NCBI GenBank assembly: GCA_903813345.2
Contig: CAIIXF020000010.1
Span: forward strand, 3,649,169 to 3,713,168
DNA: 64,000 bases
DNA from: Owenia fusiformis
Lineage: Eukaryota; Annelida; Polychaeta; Sabellida; Oweniidae
Direction: 5' to 3'
Positions 21,290-33,619 of the stretch are shown here, piece after piece; positions within the stretch are counted from its first letter, which is position 1; each line of letters begins with the position of its first letter. Position numbers and translations under genes: made by a program. Under the pieces are notes generated by a model. The model did not search any database and was not told where the DNA came from. It saw only the letters and a program-made list of their open reading frames with translations.

Positions 21290-24200
21290 CTGAAAATTAA
21301 ATCAAAGTGTCATGACAAAACCTGAACATGTAGAAATCATTTTTTGGATGTTAAACAAGATTTTTTTGTCAAGTGTGCATTTTTGAAATTCTGTATTGAA
21401 CCCCGTAAAATGCATCAAAAAAGAGCAATATCTCCAGCACAACTCTAAAAAAGAATGTTATGTATATAACGTAGCCATGGCGGCTAGACGCTCAATAGCC
21501 TTTTTGGGTACAATTGGTATTCTAAAATGACATAAGTTTGGTACTAGTATTTTTTTTCTGATTCAGTTTATTTAAAAACCCTCTAAAAATTAAAGTCCTT
21601 GTACGTAAATGATGGCTTCATGCCCGACTGACAAATTCTGACATATAGGATAAAATAAGCACAAAGAAACATACCGGCTAATGGAGCTCCAAGGAAAGAT
21701 GATAGGCCCTGACACAGTGTGACCAAGCCAAAAGAATTGGTTAATCTCTCGAGGCCAATCAGTTCAACCATTATGATGGAACGCAACGAAACAAATACAG
21801 CTGAAAAAAGAAAAACAAATCTGTTACACAAACTTCGTTCTATATGATATTTTTTAAGGTTTAACAAGAGAATAAACGTTAAATTGTAATTTAATTTGAT
21901 ATCTTACCGATTCCAAGCCCAAATACTACTGAATATGTTGCTAGGAGCCCATAATGCAGAAAAAATGGAAGAACTATTGTGATACTTCCGCCACAAATCA
22001 AAGCAATGTTGTTGATAATGAGGCAATCTGCCCATGGCTGATCTGACACCCAACCACACATGATGCGACCAATGGTGTTAGCTATTCCTAATATAGAGAT
22101 GAGGAACGCCGCCTGCTCTTTGCTGACACCCATAGCTTGGGCATGATCCGGAAGATAAATAAATGGCACAAAGAAGCCTGAAAAACAACGTTTATTTTGA
22201 AATGTAGTGTATTATAAAATGTCTATAAGGCTCACTTCCCCATAAGTTTAGTAACCGGAAAAATAGATAAAATATCAAAACCTCTGAATGTTGGAATCTT
22301 AATTCTATTCTTTTATTACAGTAATTTGGAAGTATATGACATATCTGATGAATTACTTTAATTTTGGCAAATACAAACAGGCTTTGATAGGTGATTCAAA
22401 AAGTGATTTTCGGTTGCCAAACTTATGGAGGGGTGTACAGTATGTATACGTGCCGCTTATACATCAACACTGATCAGTATCAGGCGAAGGTAACGGCCGT
22501 CACCTTCGCATCAACTATGGCGGACGGGAAGTATCTTCAACCGCTTAAGGGAAGGTAACTTGGATTTGGGATTTACAGGTTATAAGATGACTGATATGCG
22601 GTGATGGGGTAACGTTATGAGAAAATTTATAATTGAGAGCTAAGAAAAGCCGGGTGGAAGATATCCTTGAACTGTGGCGCCCACTCATGATATATGAACA
22701 AATTATCATATTCAGTAGTTCCCATGCCATATGAGTCTGATTTGGTCCAAATATCAAATTAATTCGATGAAAACGATAAAAAACCAACACTTCCCGTCCG
22801 CCATCTTTGATGCGAAGGTGACGGCCGTTACCTTCGTATGATACTGACCAGTGATTAAAGGAATAGCACAGATTGACTAATAAGATATCTCCTTTCATAT
22901 TGTTATTCATGAGAGGGCTTGGTTTTCAAGGTGTCGTTTATCAGGTTAATGAACAGAAATCTGGATACCTCTAGGAGCAGACTATCGTATAAATTGAAAT
23001 TAATAAATTGGTCTGTGTTAAGACAAAGGTTCTAAAACATTATATTACGGGTTTATGTTACATGAAAATATTGTTACTAAAATTATTTTAGATTTATACC
23101 TCTCTGAACTGTGTAATATGAGGCAACAAAATATTAGAAATAGCGTATTGTAAATTATATGTGATAAGTATATATACATGTATATGGTCTATGTTCTCGG
23201 AATCATATCGGTTTTAAAAATAAAAAGCAATAATTCTTAATTGTCATCTTAATATTGGGCGAGTTTTGCGAGTAGTCTTATTTACCAAATAAGTTAATCC
23301 ATCTTTAAACAGATACCATCATGGTCCTCTATTAGTTCCTTTCTAGAAGGTTATGAGTGAGTTAAAGTACTTCGATTTGGCCCGTACAATTTTGCTCAAA
23401 ATGTTACGGAACAGTTAAATAGACTGCAGAGATCAACTTGCCATGAGTATCAAGAGAAAGCATAGCCTGAAGTGGAGTTCAACGAATCAAATCGCTTTTA
23501 AAGCTATGATTTTGATGGTTTTTGTCCAAATATATTTTTCATGACTATTTTTAAAAAAAAAAAAAGATTCTTTGATAAATCGAAGAAAGTCAGTTTTTTT
23601 CATTTTATAATAAGGTGACTAGGCGATTTAAGGGAATTTTTTCAAAGTGTTTGTCAAAGCCTATCAAAGATCACGAAAATATGAATGAACTTATAGTTAC
23701 TGGCTCTACAATTACACTGTAACCAGTATTTAGCAATGACTATGACTGCCGATCACCTTTCTGGTTAACCTTTGTATATTATAAGAAAATGGAATGGAAG
23801 AACATCCTTACGAAACAGAACATATAGAGGGCTCACCTGTCATACAAAGGAAACAACTCAGTCCATACAGCACAAAAACAGGATTTTTCATCAGTGAGAA
23901 ATCAAACATTGTCTTGAATATATCAATGATTGATCCACATATATTTCCACATTTGGTCCTATCGTTTCGCCCTTCACTTGGAACGTTTGTTATACTTTTG
24001 TGGTATGCCTTCGAATCCTCTTTGAATTCAGGTAAATGTGTTACACTACCACTATAGAATATATCCTTTCTGTACATAGGTTTATTTATATATTTTTGTC
24101 GGATTTCAGCTTCTTGTTTATGATTAGAAGAAGATGGTTCATAAATGCAGTCTGTACTTCTACACATTCTTTTGCAATCTGTGTCTAATTGTTTATTTGT

Positions 24201-27200
24201 TTGACTCAAATCAAGATTGGATTGAATGGCTATATTCTCGTTTGCTCCGTCACCAAATCCATTTTGGTCAAATTTTTCTTTATGCTTTCGGTAGAGTATA
24301 CTTTTTGGATCATCATGTTTTGGTTTTGATATGCCATTAGTTCTGTTTCCACCCTCATTTCTCTGTTTGACTACAAGATCTGTCGTCTCCTCCAAACTCG
24401 CTGTGTCGTCAAGTTGCTGTTTTTTCCTCCTCGGGGGACCCTCAAGAGGGCGGAATAATGCTCCCATTACTACCCCATTCAACACAATTCCTGATATGAT
24501 CCACGTGGCACCTTTCCATGTAAACGTGTCAATAAGATACCTGCAAAAGGGGGCAAATACAAATGCTCCGATACCACTGCCACATACAGCGATTCCTGTT
24601 GCAAGAGCACGTTTTTTCTCGAAATAGAACCCAACCATTACAATTGCTGGCAAATACATCAATCCAAATCCAGCACCTGAAAAACAAAATAAGAAAATAT
24701 AGTAAAAGTAGGCTTATGCGTACTTGTTATGGGGTCTCGATCAACAATTAACTAAAATACAGTTAATAATACCTGATGGCAGAAAATATTTTTTGAGATT
24801 CCTGATGTCGGAGGGGGGGGGGGGACCTGCCCCCCACTAGGTTGGGCCCAGAAACATGTTTTAGGGCCCCAACATTTTTGTAGAGCCTCAAAATATGGGC
24901 CTTTTTGGGCATAACTTGGCCTCTTTGGGCGGAAATGTTTTTCCTGATTTGAAATGAGTCCCCTTTGTTAATTTCTGGATCCGCAAGTGGATCTTGCGTG
25001 CAAAACTACGTGTTTAATTGCGTCACCTGCATAAGTATCTTTAAAATATCATTTACTCATACATGTACTACTCAAATATATTATTCGATGATACCTTTCA
25101 AATTGTTCAATGAATGAATGAATGGGATTGCTATTTTCGATATGAGAAATCATATTGAATATTTTTTTGATTTCATAATACTCTGCATGATCTTAAATGA
25201 GTTCAACAAAACAGGATGAGTTTAACGTCAAAGCATGGGATACGATGGCGTCTGAACATTGGCATATCAAATTGCAAGAAAGTTCAGTAGTTCACCCTCA
25301 TATCGTATAGGTAGGTATCAAGGCAGCAGCCTCTATAAAATTATCTTAATATATTTGTCAGAGCACAAACACCTGAGTCGGCCATTTTGTTTTCAAATGG
25401 CTCCTGTATTTCGTAGATTAGAGTACAAGATTAGAGCAGCGCTATTCAATAAAATGTTATGTGCCATTGAAAAAGGATGCTAGACAAACAATAAATGGTA
25501 AAGGAAGCCTATTAATGGGTAAAGTGATATAATGATCAGTAAAATTGACCAATCGTGTATTCAAATGATGAAGTGCAATGTCTACTACAAACAAGTACAA
25601 GTGGCACTAAAAAGGTTTATTGTGTGTTTGTATATAATTATTAGGCCAGATTCATAAACGTTTGCAATATTAAAAGCATTTTTCATCTTACTTTATACTT
25701 GCATATGGGCAAATTTACGATAATTGATATTTTCAAATATAGTCAAATTCTGTTATTCTACCAAAGCCTGCGCCATGTGTGTTGATATCAACGGCATTAA
25801 ATGTGTGCTATTTTGATGTCAACACAATTGGCTGTCATGACCATGCGATATATACTGAAATTATTGCTTATTAATTCTTAAAAACAACTTTACGATGATT
25901 TTTTGGACAAAAATCAAAGTTTGCTAAAACAAACTCAGACAACATCTTAACAAATACTGTATCTTGTGGTTCAATAATTTCCAACTTGTTAATTAAGTAT
26001 GTTTGTAACCAGCTCTCAAAAGAGATTTGCTTAATATTTCATATTCATAAAAAGAACACATTTTATCATGTCCATATGATTTGTATCCTCCAACACATAG
26101 GCAACACATTCAATTTACCAAGAAACTAGATATAATTGAGAATTTATATAACAATCATTGAAATACTACATTGGATTAGTTTCATTTTTCAAAATAATTA
26201 TTTGAAATTGTATCGGTGCGTAGCTGAAATCTGACTGTTTAGAAGATATAAAATATTGGACAGCAAAACCTAAATTCACCATAAAAATAACAATATTTCG
26301 TCTGATGTTTCCGTTGTCTGTCATTTAAAAGGTAACCCCTAAAGGCACTTTCTGGAGAAGCTTTCAAGAAAGTATTCATCAACAACGTTTATTTAAGCAG
26401 TGTGTTGGAGGATACAAATCATATGGACATAAAAAGATGTTTTCTGTTTTACGAGCATAAGTATCAAACAACCCTTTTCCAAGAGCTGGTTGCAAACATA
26501 CTTTGTTAACAAGCTGGAATTTATCGAAGCACATGATATATTATTTTTTATGGTGTCTGAGTTTATACAAGAAAATTTTGAAGTTTGTCCAAAAAATCAT
26601 CGTTTAGCTGTTAATTAATTAATAAGCAATATTTTCAGAATATATCGTATGGTCATGATAGCTAGTTGTGTTGACATTAATTAGCACACATTAAATGCCG
26701 TTGATATTAACACACATGGCGCAGGCATTTGTTGAATAACAGAATTTGACTCTATTTGAAAATATCAATTATCGTAAAGTTGCCCATATACGCTCTTGCG
26801 TTGTTGAAATAACTAAAATGATGTAACAATAGAACACGTATTACACCTGAGGGCCATGCTATATGTTTTACTTTTTCATGACTATCAACATACTGTGATC
26901 AATTACTGTAATTAACACGCGCGGTTGTTATTGGACCCCTTTTTGTTCGTGAAGACCCGTGGCACTTTCATGAGATGATGAATAGCCTCTCAGAATATCA
27001 CGTTTCAAAGATGCGCATGATCATGATGTTTTCACGTCGATAGTAGGAATATAAGTTATTGAATGATTTGAAGTGCAATACAGGATCTATTCTGCTCGAG
27101 AAATCCCGCATTGGAACGAGACGAAAGTGAGTACCAATACAGAATATCGAGAGCAGAATATATCTGTTATATTACTTTCTGCGCTTTACTATACTCGTGA

Positions 27201-29795
27201 CAAAAATAAGAATACTTATTCACTGGCCAAGCATGTGATGTCAGTAAAAAGGCGAATTCAATTAGACATATTCATCGGCTGTGGCGTTATGTAAAGTTTC
27301 ATAGAGGCTATAAATAGTTCCGAGTGTAATACTCTCTAAATGTGTTAACCATCTTCATAAACTTTTAAATTTTTACAAATAAACCAGAGGACGCAGGACT
27401 TATTATTAGCATATTTCGGGCGTCCGAAAAAATGAGACACGTTCAAGTATTTTCTCGGAAACTGATGAACCAAATTCACTGAAAATTTGTACAAAGTACT
27501 CTTAGAGCATCATCGGCAAGGTGTGCAAATATAATAAAGATCGAGTAAATACTCCACAAAACTAAGAAATAAAAAAAGCATTTGAAAATTCCTCATTCCG
27601 GAGCTCTGCGATTAGATCTCTAGCGAATGTATCAGCTATCAGTGATAGCATCTGTTAATCATTTAAAATAGCTTGTCTGTGTGTCATGTCTACTTAATTC
27701 GTTTCATTCTTCTCAAATATCCAAAGTCCGTTCATTCTAAAAAGTTCTTTGGAGGTGTTATTGTTAGAATAATTACAGAAAAGTATTTTGCTTGGAAATG
27801 GATTAATACGTGACTTTTACATTGATATTGGTTATTTTGACATACTGTCTTTAATTAAAAAAGCACACATAATATGAGGCCAATCTCTTACAAATTCAGA
27901 GCAATCGGCAGAAGATATCCTTATGTGTTTTAAGATTTCAAAAAAATTTGGCTTATTTGTTGAGAAATTACATGTCGAATTGCTTCTCATTTTTGGTACA
28001 AATGCTATGAAGTTCTCATTGCGTTGCTCCGTTATGGGATATTATGACATACTATCTTGATTTTCTTAGTTTTCAGATAACATTTACCTGATCTTTGTTG
28101 TATTTTTGTACCTTGCTAGCGATACACTTGGGCCACTTTGTACCAATCTTAAGTAAATTTGATTCATCAGATACCGGGAAAATAATTGTCCAAAAGTGTC
28201 TCATTTTTTGGGACACCTGATATATCCAAGTAAACCCTACCTCCGAGGCCACCGTAGAGAACAATTAAGGCGTCAACATTCGGTGAAAAGGTGCTAGCAA
28301 AGAACGACGCTGCTGCCAACAGGCTACCTGCTATTGAAACTGCTCTACATCCAAATTTGTTAGCTAACCCCCCGGCTATTGGACCTATAATAAACAATAA
28401 CTAAATGTATTAACATATGGCTGAAATAGGGCAAAAACTGTATCTTGATTCATACACCTGAACAATATATTAATCGATGTAATTTTGAAATGATGAAGTG
28501 AAGAAATTGTGAAATTCTGAAATCTTAAACATAGATATTAAATCTTGTTATTAGATATAGTGTAGGTAGAAGTATTTTGAACAAGTTGAAACGAAGGGAA
28601 ACCTCTTAATTTCATATCGCACATAGCATCTGATATTCTAAATCAATTTTAGGGCTGACGTTAGGCTGATGTTACATGATAAGCCCTACGTCATTATATT
28701 GAATCAAAATTGATTTTCATGAAAAAGTTGTCATTCAAACATATGACATATGACTATCGATTATATTTATGATATGTTCAAACTCATTCTCTGTCAATGT
28801 GTCCTTTATGGTACTCAATGTAGCAGCTATTAACATGTAAGCCATATGTCCAGTAATAGTAGATGCCCCCAATGTGTAAATTCCATATTCAATATTTAAA
28901 TACATACCATACAACGTAGCTTCCATTAATAAATTCAGATCATACATCTTTGAAATACCATTCAATATGCATGTAAATTGCATGTACTCACCTATAGTCT
29001 GATACATGACATTCAATGTGGCTGCTCCAGTATAGAAATTGCATGTACTCATCCATAGTCAGATATATGACATTCAATGCAGCTGCTCAAATTTGGAAAT
29101 TGCATGTACTCACCCATAGTAAGATAGATGTCATTCAATGTAGCTGCTCGAATATGGAAATTACATGTACTCACCTATAGTCAGATACATGTCATTCGAT
29201 TTAGCTGCTCCAATATTGAAATTGCATGTACTCACCCATAGTCTGATACATGTACATGCAATTCAATGTTGCTACTCCAATATGGAAATTGCATGTACTC
29301 ACCTATAGTCAGATACATGCCATTCAATGTAGCTGCCAGCAATATGTAAATTGCACTCACCCATAGTAAGATACATGCCATTCAATGTAGCTGCCTAATA
29401 TGGAAATTGCATGTACTTACCCATAGTCAGATACATGCCATTCAGTGTAGCTGCTCGAATATGAAAATTACAGGTTCTCACCCATAGTCAGATACATGCC
29501 ATTCAGTGTAGCTGCTCGAATATGAAAATTACAGGTTCTCACCCATAGTCAGATACATGCCATTCAGTGTTGATCCAACCCATGCAGTCTTTCCTTTGCT
29601 TTCTCTGTAGTAATCCAGGAATTCGAGGTAGAATATTCCAGCTGAGAAACATACCCCATCAACCAGTACGTTCATTATGAATGACGAGAACACTATCACC
29701 CAACCCCATCCACCATCAGGAGGAACGGGTGGGCCGATGGAATCATCTGTAGCTACTTCATCGTCATCATCGCTGCGCTGAATCTTGTCAGTCAT
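21129..29795 (-). CDS. SLC16-family (monocarboxylate-type) transporter, complete, 6 exons
   Basis: Plasma-membrane major-facilitator carrier. Family members move monocarboxylates, thyroid hormone, creatine or carnitine, so the substrate cannot be told here. CDS exons in order: 29795-29543, 28384-28241, 24676-23837, 22177-21908, 21800-21675, 21289-21129, every junction in phase 1; 597 residues. Hallmarks: [11 protein letters not shown] in TM1 (residues ~28-38), and [20 protein letters not shown] (TM5 region, ~150-170). A long hydrophilic loop (~215-390) separates the two six-helix halves. The second half has [10 protein letters not shown] and LGAPLAG(F), and a short basic C-tail. A noncoding acceptor at 29801 (tttgtttag) implies an upstream 5' UTR exon. 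The long central loop resembles MCT9/12/14-like members more than MCT1-4, but orthology is not established. Confidence 0.88.
21675..21800 (-). CDS. SLC16-like exon 5 (TM10-TM11 region)
   Basis: Acceptor cttttttcag, donor GTATGT. 126 nt, phase 1 to 1. Contains [15 protein letters not shown] and [10 protein letters not shown], both strongly SLC16-like. Confidence 0.9.
21908..22177 (-). CDS. SLC16-like exon 4 (TM7-TM10 region)
   Basis: Acceptor gtttttcag, donor GTAAGA. 270 nt, phase 1 to 1. Contains [28 protein letters not shown] and VFGLGIG. Confidence 0.9.
22232..22440. mobile_element. ~210 bp MITE, short relative of the 36.45 kb palindrome
   Basis: CACTTCCCCATAAGTTTAG at the left and CAAACTTATGGAGGGGTGTA at the right are inverted. 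They match the termini of the larger palindromic element at 36453-37308. Lies in an SLC16-like intron. Confidence 0.55.
22469..22855. mobile_element. ~390 bp inverted-repeat element
   Basis: Arms of ~65 bp: CACTGATCAGTATCAGGCGA, CGAAGGTAACGGCCGTCACC and ATGGCGGACGGGAAGT, repeated in inverse at the right end. A single diverged arm occurs again at about 38240-38302. Intronic, no coding potential. Confidence 0.7.
23837..24676 (-). CDS. SLC16-like exon 3 (TM5-TM7 and central loop)
   Basis: Acceptor gtttttcag, donor GTGAGC. 840 nt, phase 1 to 1. Holds the [10 protein letters not shown] motif, a ~175-residue charged loop with RRKKQQ at its start, and the TM7 start [12 protein letters not shown]. 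Confidence 0.9.
25702..26797. mobile_element. ~1.1 kb foldback element in SLC16-like intron
   Basis: Left arm ~25702-26105 and right arm ~26400-26797 are inverted copies. Shared blocks include ATATGGGCAA, TTTTCAAATA, AACAGAATTTGACT-type, TGCGCCATGTGTGTTGATAT and TTGGAGGATACAAATCATAT. There is a ~300 bp central loop. No transposase. Confidence 0.72.
27420..28222. mobile_element. ~0.8 kb mariner-like non-autonomous element
   Basis: Both ends carry AAAAAATGAGACAC followed by ~55 bp of similar sequence (TATTTTC.CGG...CTGATGAA.CAAATT.ACT) in inverted orientation, giving TIRs of ~70 bp. The GTCC(C) terminal context and flanking TA fit Tc1/mariner-type insertions. It stops ~18 bp from SLC16-like exon 2. 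No transposase ORF. Confidence 0.55.
28241..28384 (-). CDS. SLC16-like exon 2 (TM2-TM4 region)
   Basis: Acceptor tttattatag, donor GTAGGG. 144 nt, phase 1 to 1. Encodes [20 protein letters not shown] and ends LYGGLGG. Confidence 0.88.
28980..29542 (-). repeat. Tandem copies of the SLC16 exon-1 donor junction (~60 bp x 9)
   Basis: Nine ~56-70 bp units, read on the minus strand, each contain the exon-1 end (CTGAATGGCATGTATCTGAC), then TATGG|GTGAG or TATAG|GTGAG. Donor GT positions (plus coordinates) are 29480-29481, 29419-29420, 29359-29360, 29301-29302, 29234-29235, 29173-29174, 29112-29113 and 28990-28991. The copy at 29051-29052 has lost the GT. The true donor is 29541-29542. The two copies nearest the exon are almost identical to it and farther ones diverge. 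Confidence 0.85.
29543..29795 (-). CDS. SLC16-like exon 1 (start codon, TM1, start of TM2)
   Basis: ATG at 29795-29793, followed by an acidic N-terminus, then DGGWGW. Ends ...NGMYLTM plus one base before donor GTGAGA (phase 1). The last ~35 nt and this donor are copied nine times in the adjacent intron. Confidence 0.9.
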
Positions 29796-29801
29796 ACTTT
29801 C

Positions 29802-30690
29802 CTAAACAAAGGACATGTCGTTTGATTATATTGAAGTATACGCTGTTGTCGATTACAGAATAGCAATCGTGTTACCAGTACAGCGATTAAGCCTTGAACT
29901 TGAGTTTTAATTGATTTTTAAAATTGTTGAAGTAATTTGAGTTATTTTCTCGTTTGTGAGCTAGCTTAAAATGATTTAGATCAATATTTATTAGTCCCTC
30001 TTGACACATAGAACTGTTTGTCTTATCAGGATGACCTTCAGTGACAGTGCACACTGTGCTCGACCTTCAATGACAATACGCATTTTATTTGTCGACACAG
30101 GCCTACCATGCAAAACAAAGAGTGTGATTTAGAAGTAACCTAACAAACGCATGGCAATTTTTTTCTTTTAATTAGGCAAATAATTAATCTATTCAATAAC
30201 TATTCTGCTATTACTAGTTAAGTGAGTGCACATTGTAGTTATTACAAAAATAGTACACCCCTAACTTGTATGTAACGCAATTTGCCAAAGTTCCTATTTA
30301 GTTAGAGTATGACATATTTAGTACCGTGCTTGCAGTTTAAAGTCTAACATATGTTTGGTCTTTTACGTAACCAACGAGGGTCTAAAGTACAGAATTTCTT
30401 CTTGTATAAAATATGATAACAACTGTTTTTAATATCATTGACCTATCATGTTGTTTGTTGATTTTTTTGTATAATCAATGTGCAAGTCGTTGCATTTGTT
30501 GTCTTCTCTTCTTTGAATGTCAGTTGCCTCATATCGAAATATTATATACTACTCAAAAATGTTAAGGACCAGTATTTTTCCTCGTAGGTTTACATGTTAA
30601 CCACCCCGTATGTTTGAACTATATTCACTCAGCTCGAAACCAAAAAACTGATAATGCAAATGTACCTTGACTCTATTTTTTGTTTCAAGA
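29802..30690. other. 5' flank of SLC16-like gene, no gene seen
   Basis: Likely contains the 5' UTR exon and promoter of the SLC16-like gene, because an acceptor occurs at 29801. I cannot place the upstream exon. AT-rich, with no convincing ORF. Confidence 0.4.
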
Positions 30691-30699
30691 GAAAGTCTG

Positions 30700-32357
30700 G
30701 TCGCACAATGTCGGTGTGCGCACGTATTGCAATTGATGTCCGATCGCGCAACACCGTTAACGTCCCCAGTAGGGTCGAAGTTCGGAAGTTCGGCAAGTAT
30801 ATTGAACGTTTCTAAACTAGGATGTCATCTCATTTGAACTACGTTGTCACACGATCAAATAACAGAACGGTATGGTCGCAATCAAATTTTGTATTGATTC
30901 AAAATTCTAAATCACCTTCCCGTCCGAACACGTCAATGAAGTTCGTAAATAGACCGTAGAAAGTTGCAGCTACGTTCACTCAGTTCTCACACAGTTTTAA
31001 AACCAGTTCGACAAACGTTTTAAAAAACGCCGTGGCAAATAATTTGTTGTGATACCTATATTTTTGCTGAGTATAACAAGCAGTGTTAAATACGTCCTTA
31101 AACAAATTAAACCTGTTTAAACCCGTTCTCAGTACACAGCCAATATAATTCGGCGCCGTTTCGGCATCGAAAAAAAATCAGCGCTGTTCCGGCACCGTTT
31201 CGACACCGTTCCGGCACCGAAACCTTTCGACACCAAAATTTGCCACCGGACTCGAAATTTGGCACCGAAACGGCGTCGAAAATCAGATTGCACTTTGGGG
31301 GTGTACTTCCCGATACAGTTCAACTCGTTCTTAAAGCGTCCCTAGTAGAATTGAAGTACGATAGTTCAATTCGCGGTTCGTCCAGCGCGTCTCAAATATG
31401 TTGTCACTCGTTCTGATTGCAGAACGTGGCGACCACTAGAACATTTTGAGCACGCTTTAAGTTTCGGTGGATCTACCCGCTCCAGTGCGTTCATGAAGAT
31501 TGTAACGTTACTAACCCTACGTTACAAACCCTACTACGTTCTCGAAAACGGGTTTCAACTTTGTACGAACGGACTGGACGTACTTAGAACCGTTTGGGGT
31601 ATATTTACAAACTTCATCGAACGTACTCCAACGGGTAGGTCCTCTAGAACTTAAAGCATGCTCAAAATGTTCTACAATTAGAACGAGTGACAACCTACTA
31701 ACGACGAGCTGGACGCACTACGAACGGAACCGTCGTACTTCAATCCTACTAGGGACGTTTTACAACGAGTTGAACTGTCTGAGGACGTATTGAGAACGAG
31801 GTAGAACTACTTGCAAACGGGTTAAAACTGATTAAGAACGTATTTATGAACGAGTTAGCAAAAATATAGCTATCACACCAAGCAAGTTGCCACTGCGTTC
31901 TTCAAAACTGGTTTTAAACTGTGTGCTAACGGAATGAACGTAGCTACAACGTTCTACGGTTTGTTTACGAACTTCATGGACTTTCCCGGACGGGGAATAT
32001 GATTTAGAATTTTGAATCGATTCAAAATTCGATGGCGACCATACCGTTCTGTAATCAGGCCATGATGACCTTCAAAACTAAGGGACGCGTTATACGACGT
32101 TGCACACCGACGTGGTGCGACCTGAACGAACTGCGAATGAAATGGACGTATTGAAGACTGTTTATGAACGAAGTAGCTAATTATTTTAGACATATTTGAC
32201 GACCACAGCCAGATTGAGCCCGTTTTACGACGTTTTCGTAGGACTGGCAAGAACGGGTAAGAACTAGTTTGGTGTGATACGGGGATAAGTACGTCCAATC
32301 CGCTCGTATACAGGTGAAGCCCGTTTTCGAAAGTGATAACTTGGTGTGATAGTAGGG
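30700..32357. mobile_element. ~1.65 kb near-palindromic element (GGTGTGATAGTAGGGTAA family)
   Basis: The two halves are inverted copies about a centre near 31560. For example, AACGGTATGGTCGC with GATTCAAAATTCTAAATCA (30866-30915) is mirrored at 32000-32055, and CGTCCCTAGTAG...TTGAAGTACG (31339) is mirrored near 31740. The right end has two nested termini (about 32284 and 32357) with TTGGTGTGATA. The left arm has a CGGCACCG-rich insertion (31149-31290) and lacks a matching terminus. A 114-codon ORF here is shared with the copy at 46.3 kb but shows no coding constraint. Confidence 0.65.
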
Positions 32358-33220
32358 TAATTGTACATCATTTCTCACAGCTCCTCTACTGGTTGAGAGG
32401 GGGTTTGCTGTGTAATGAAGTTACACGGCAAAGTTCCAAAAGTTAATGAATATTCCTGTAAATATTAGTTTCCCAAAACTGTTGATTTTAATTCAAAATC
32501 GAAACAAAACTCAATGACATGGTCAGTGGGTGTAAAAATGTGAGGAACTCTCCTCATAATCTTTCTACAGTTATCAATTGAAATGTATCGACTGATAACC
32601 TTCTCTCACATTAATATTTTTGTTTGCAATAACAATCGAAATTGATAAGTAGAGAGCAACAAGTAACCATACAGGTTATTACAACCATTTATAAGCCTCC
32701 TATTGTCGATCATGTTTTTGACTCTTAATCAGATAAAGATATATTATACGAGTAAAAATACTTTCAATTACACTAACCGTGACTATAACAAAGCATCGTG
32801 GCCTCCATTTAAGTATACTAAGAATTACGGTATCTATAAATTCAATGTTCTCACCTTTTTCACAAATGCATCAAATGCCCAAGCAATTATCCAATAGCTT
32901 TATTTTGTTTCAAATAAACATAATCACGTACAACTTTTTAATTAAACATTTCCAAAAGGATGTGAACACGCGTTTCTATCTCTTGTTATCTATTATAAAG
33001 TGTATACGTAACCTTCTCAACATATTCGGATTGATAATTATTGCCTAGCAGGTGTTTAACTTTAATGCAACTTACATGTAGATACATTTAATTTAACTAT
33101 TCACAGCAAGATATATAGAATGCAGTACAATTACGCAATGTCATATAAGCCGGTTTAGTTTTTTTATTCATCATGTTTTATTCAATACAATAATATATTT
33201 TAAAATAAAATTTCCAAAAA

Positions 33221-33575
33221 GGCGACTTTATTTAACATTCGAACATGACTGTATTCACACCTTCTATAAACTGTAAACAAAGTCAACATTTCACCCGGGG
33301 TATATTCGCGAAGAAAACCCCTGGTAATACGTGTAATGTGTGACGTCATAACGGCAGGTCGTAGTAATGGCGGACCATAATGAATATTCGAAACATTTTG
33401 GTGAGTTTTCATGTTCGAATCGTAATATACACCTCAGAGCAGGGATAATATCGTCAAATACACCCCTTAGGGCTAGGCACAAAATTTTTCGAACCCCCTT
33501 CGTTCGTTCTGGGTGCAGAAAATATTTGTGCCTAGCCCTGCGGGGTGTATTCGACAATATAACCCCTGCTCTTCG
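33221..33575. repeat. Composite repeat with 55 bp-stem hairpin
   Basis: 33437-33571 is an inverted repeat (GAGCAGGGATAATATCGTC ... GACAATATAACCCCTGCTC, with AGGGCTAGGCACAAA inside). The flanking ~33221-33430 (TTCGAACATGACTGTATTCA; ATGTTCGAATCGTAATATA) recurs in inverse at about 42260-42735. Confidence 0.6.
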
Positions 33576-33619
33576 GTCTATATTTCTTAATTATAAGTCG
33601 CAAAGTTAATTAACAAAAA

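Noticed and set aside
28735-29052. 105-codon minus-strand ORF
   Set aside because: Partly a read-through of the tandem exon-junction array in SLC16-like intron 1. It has no start context or domain.
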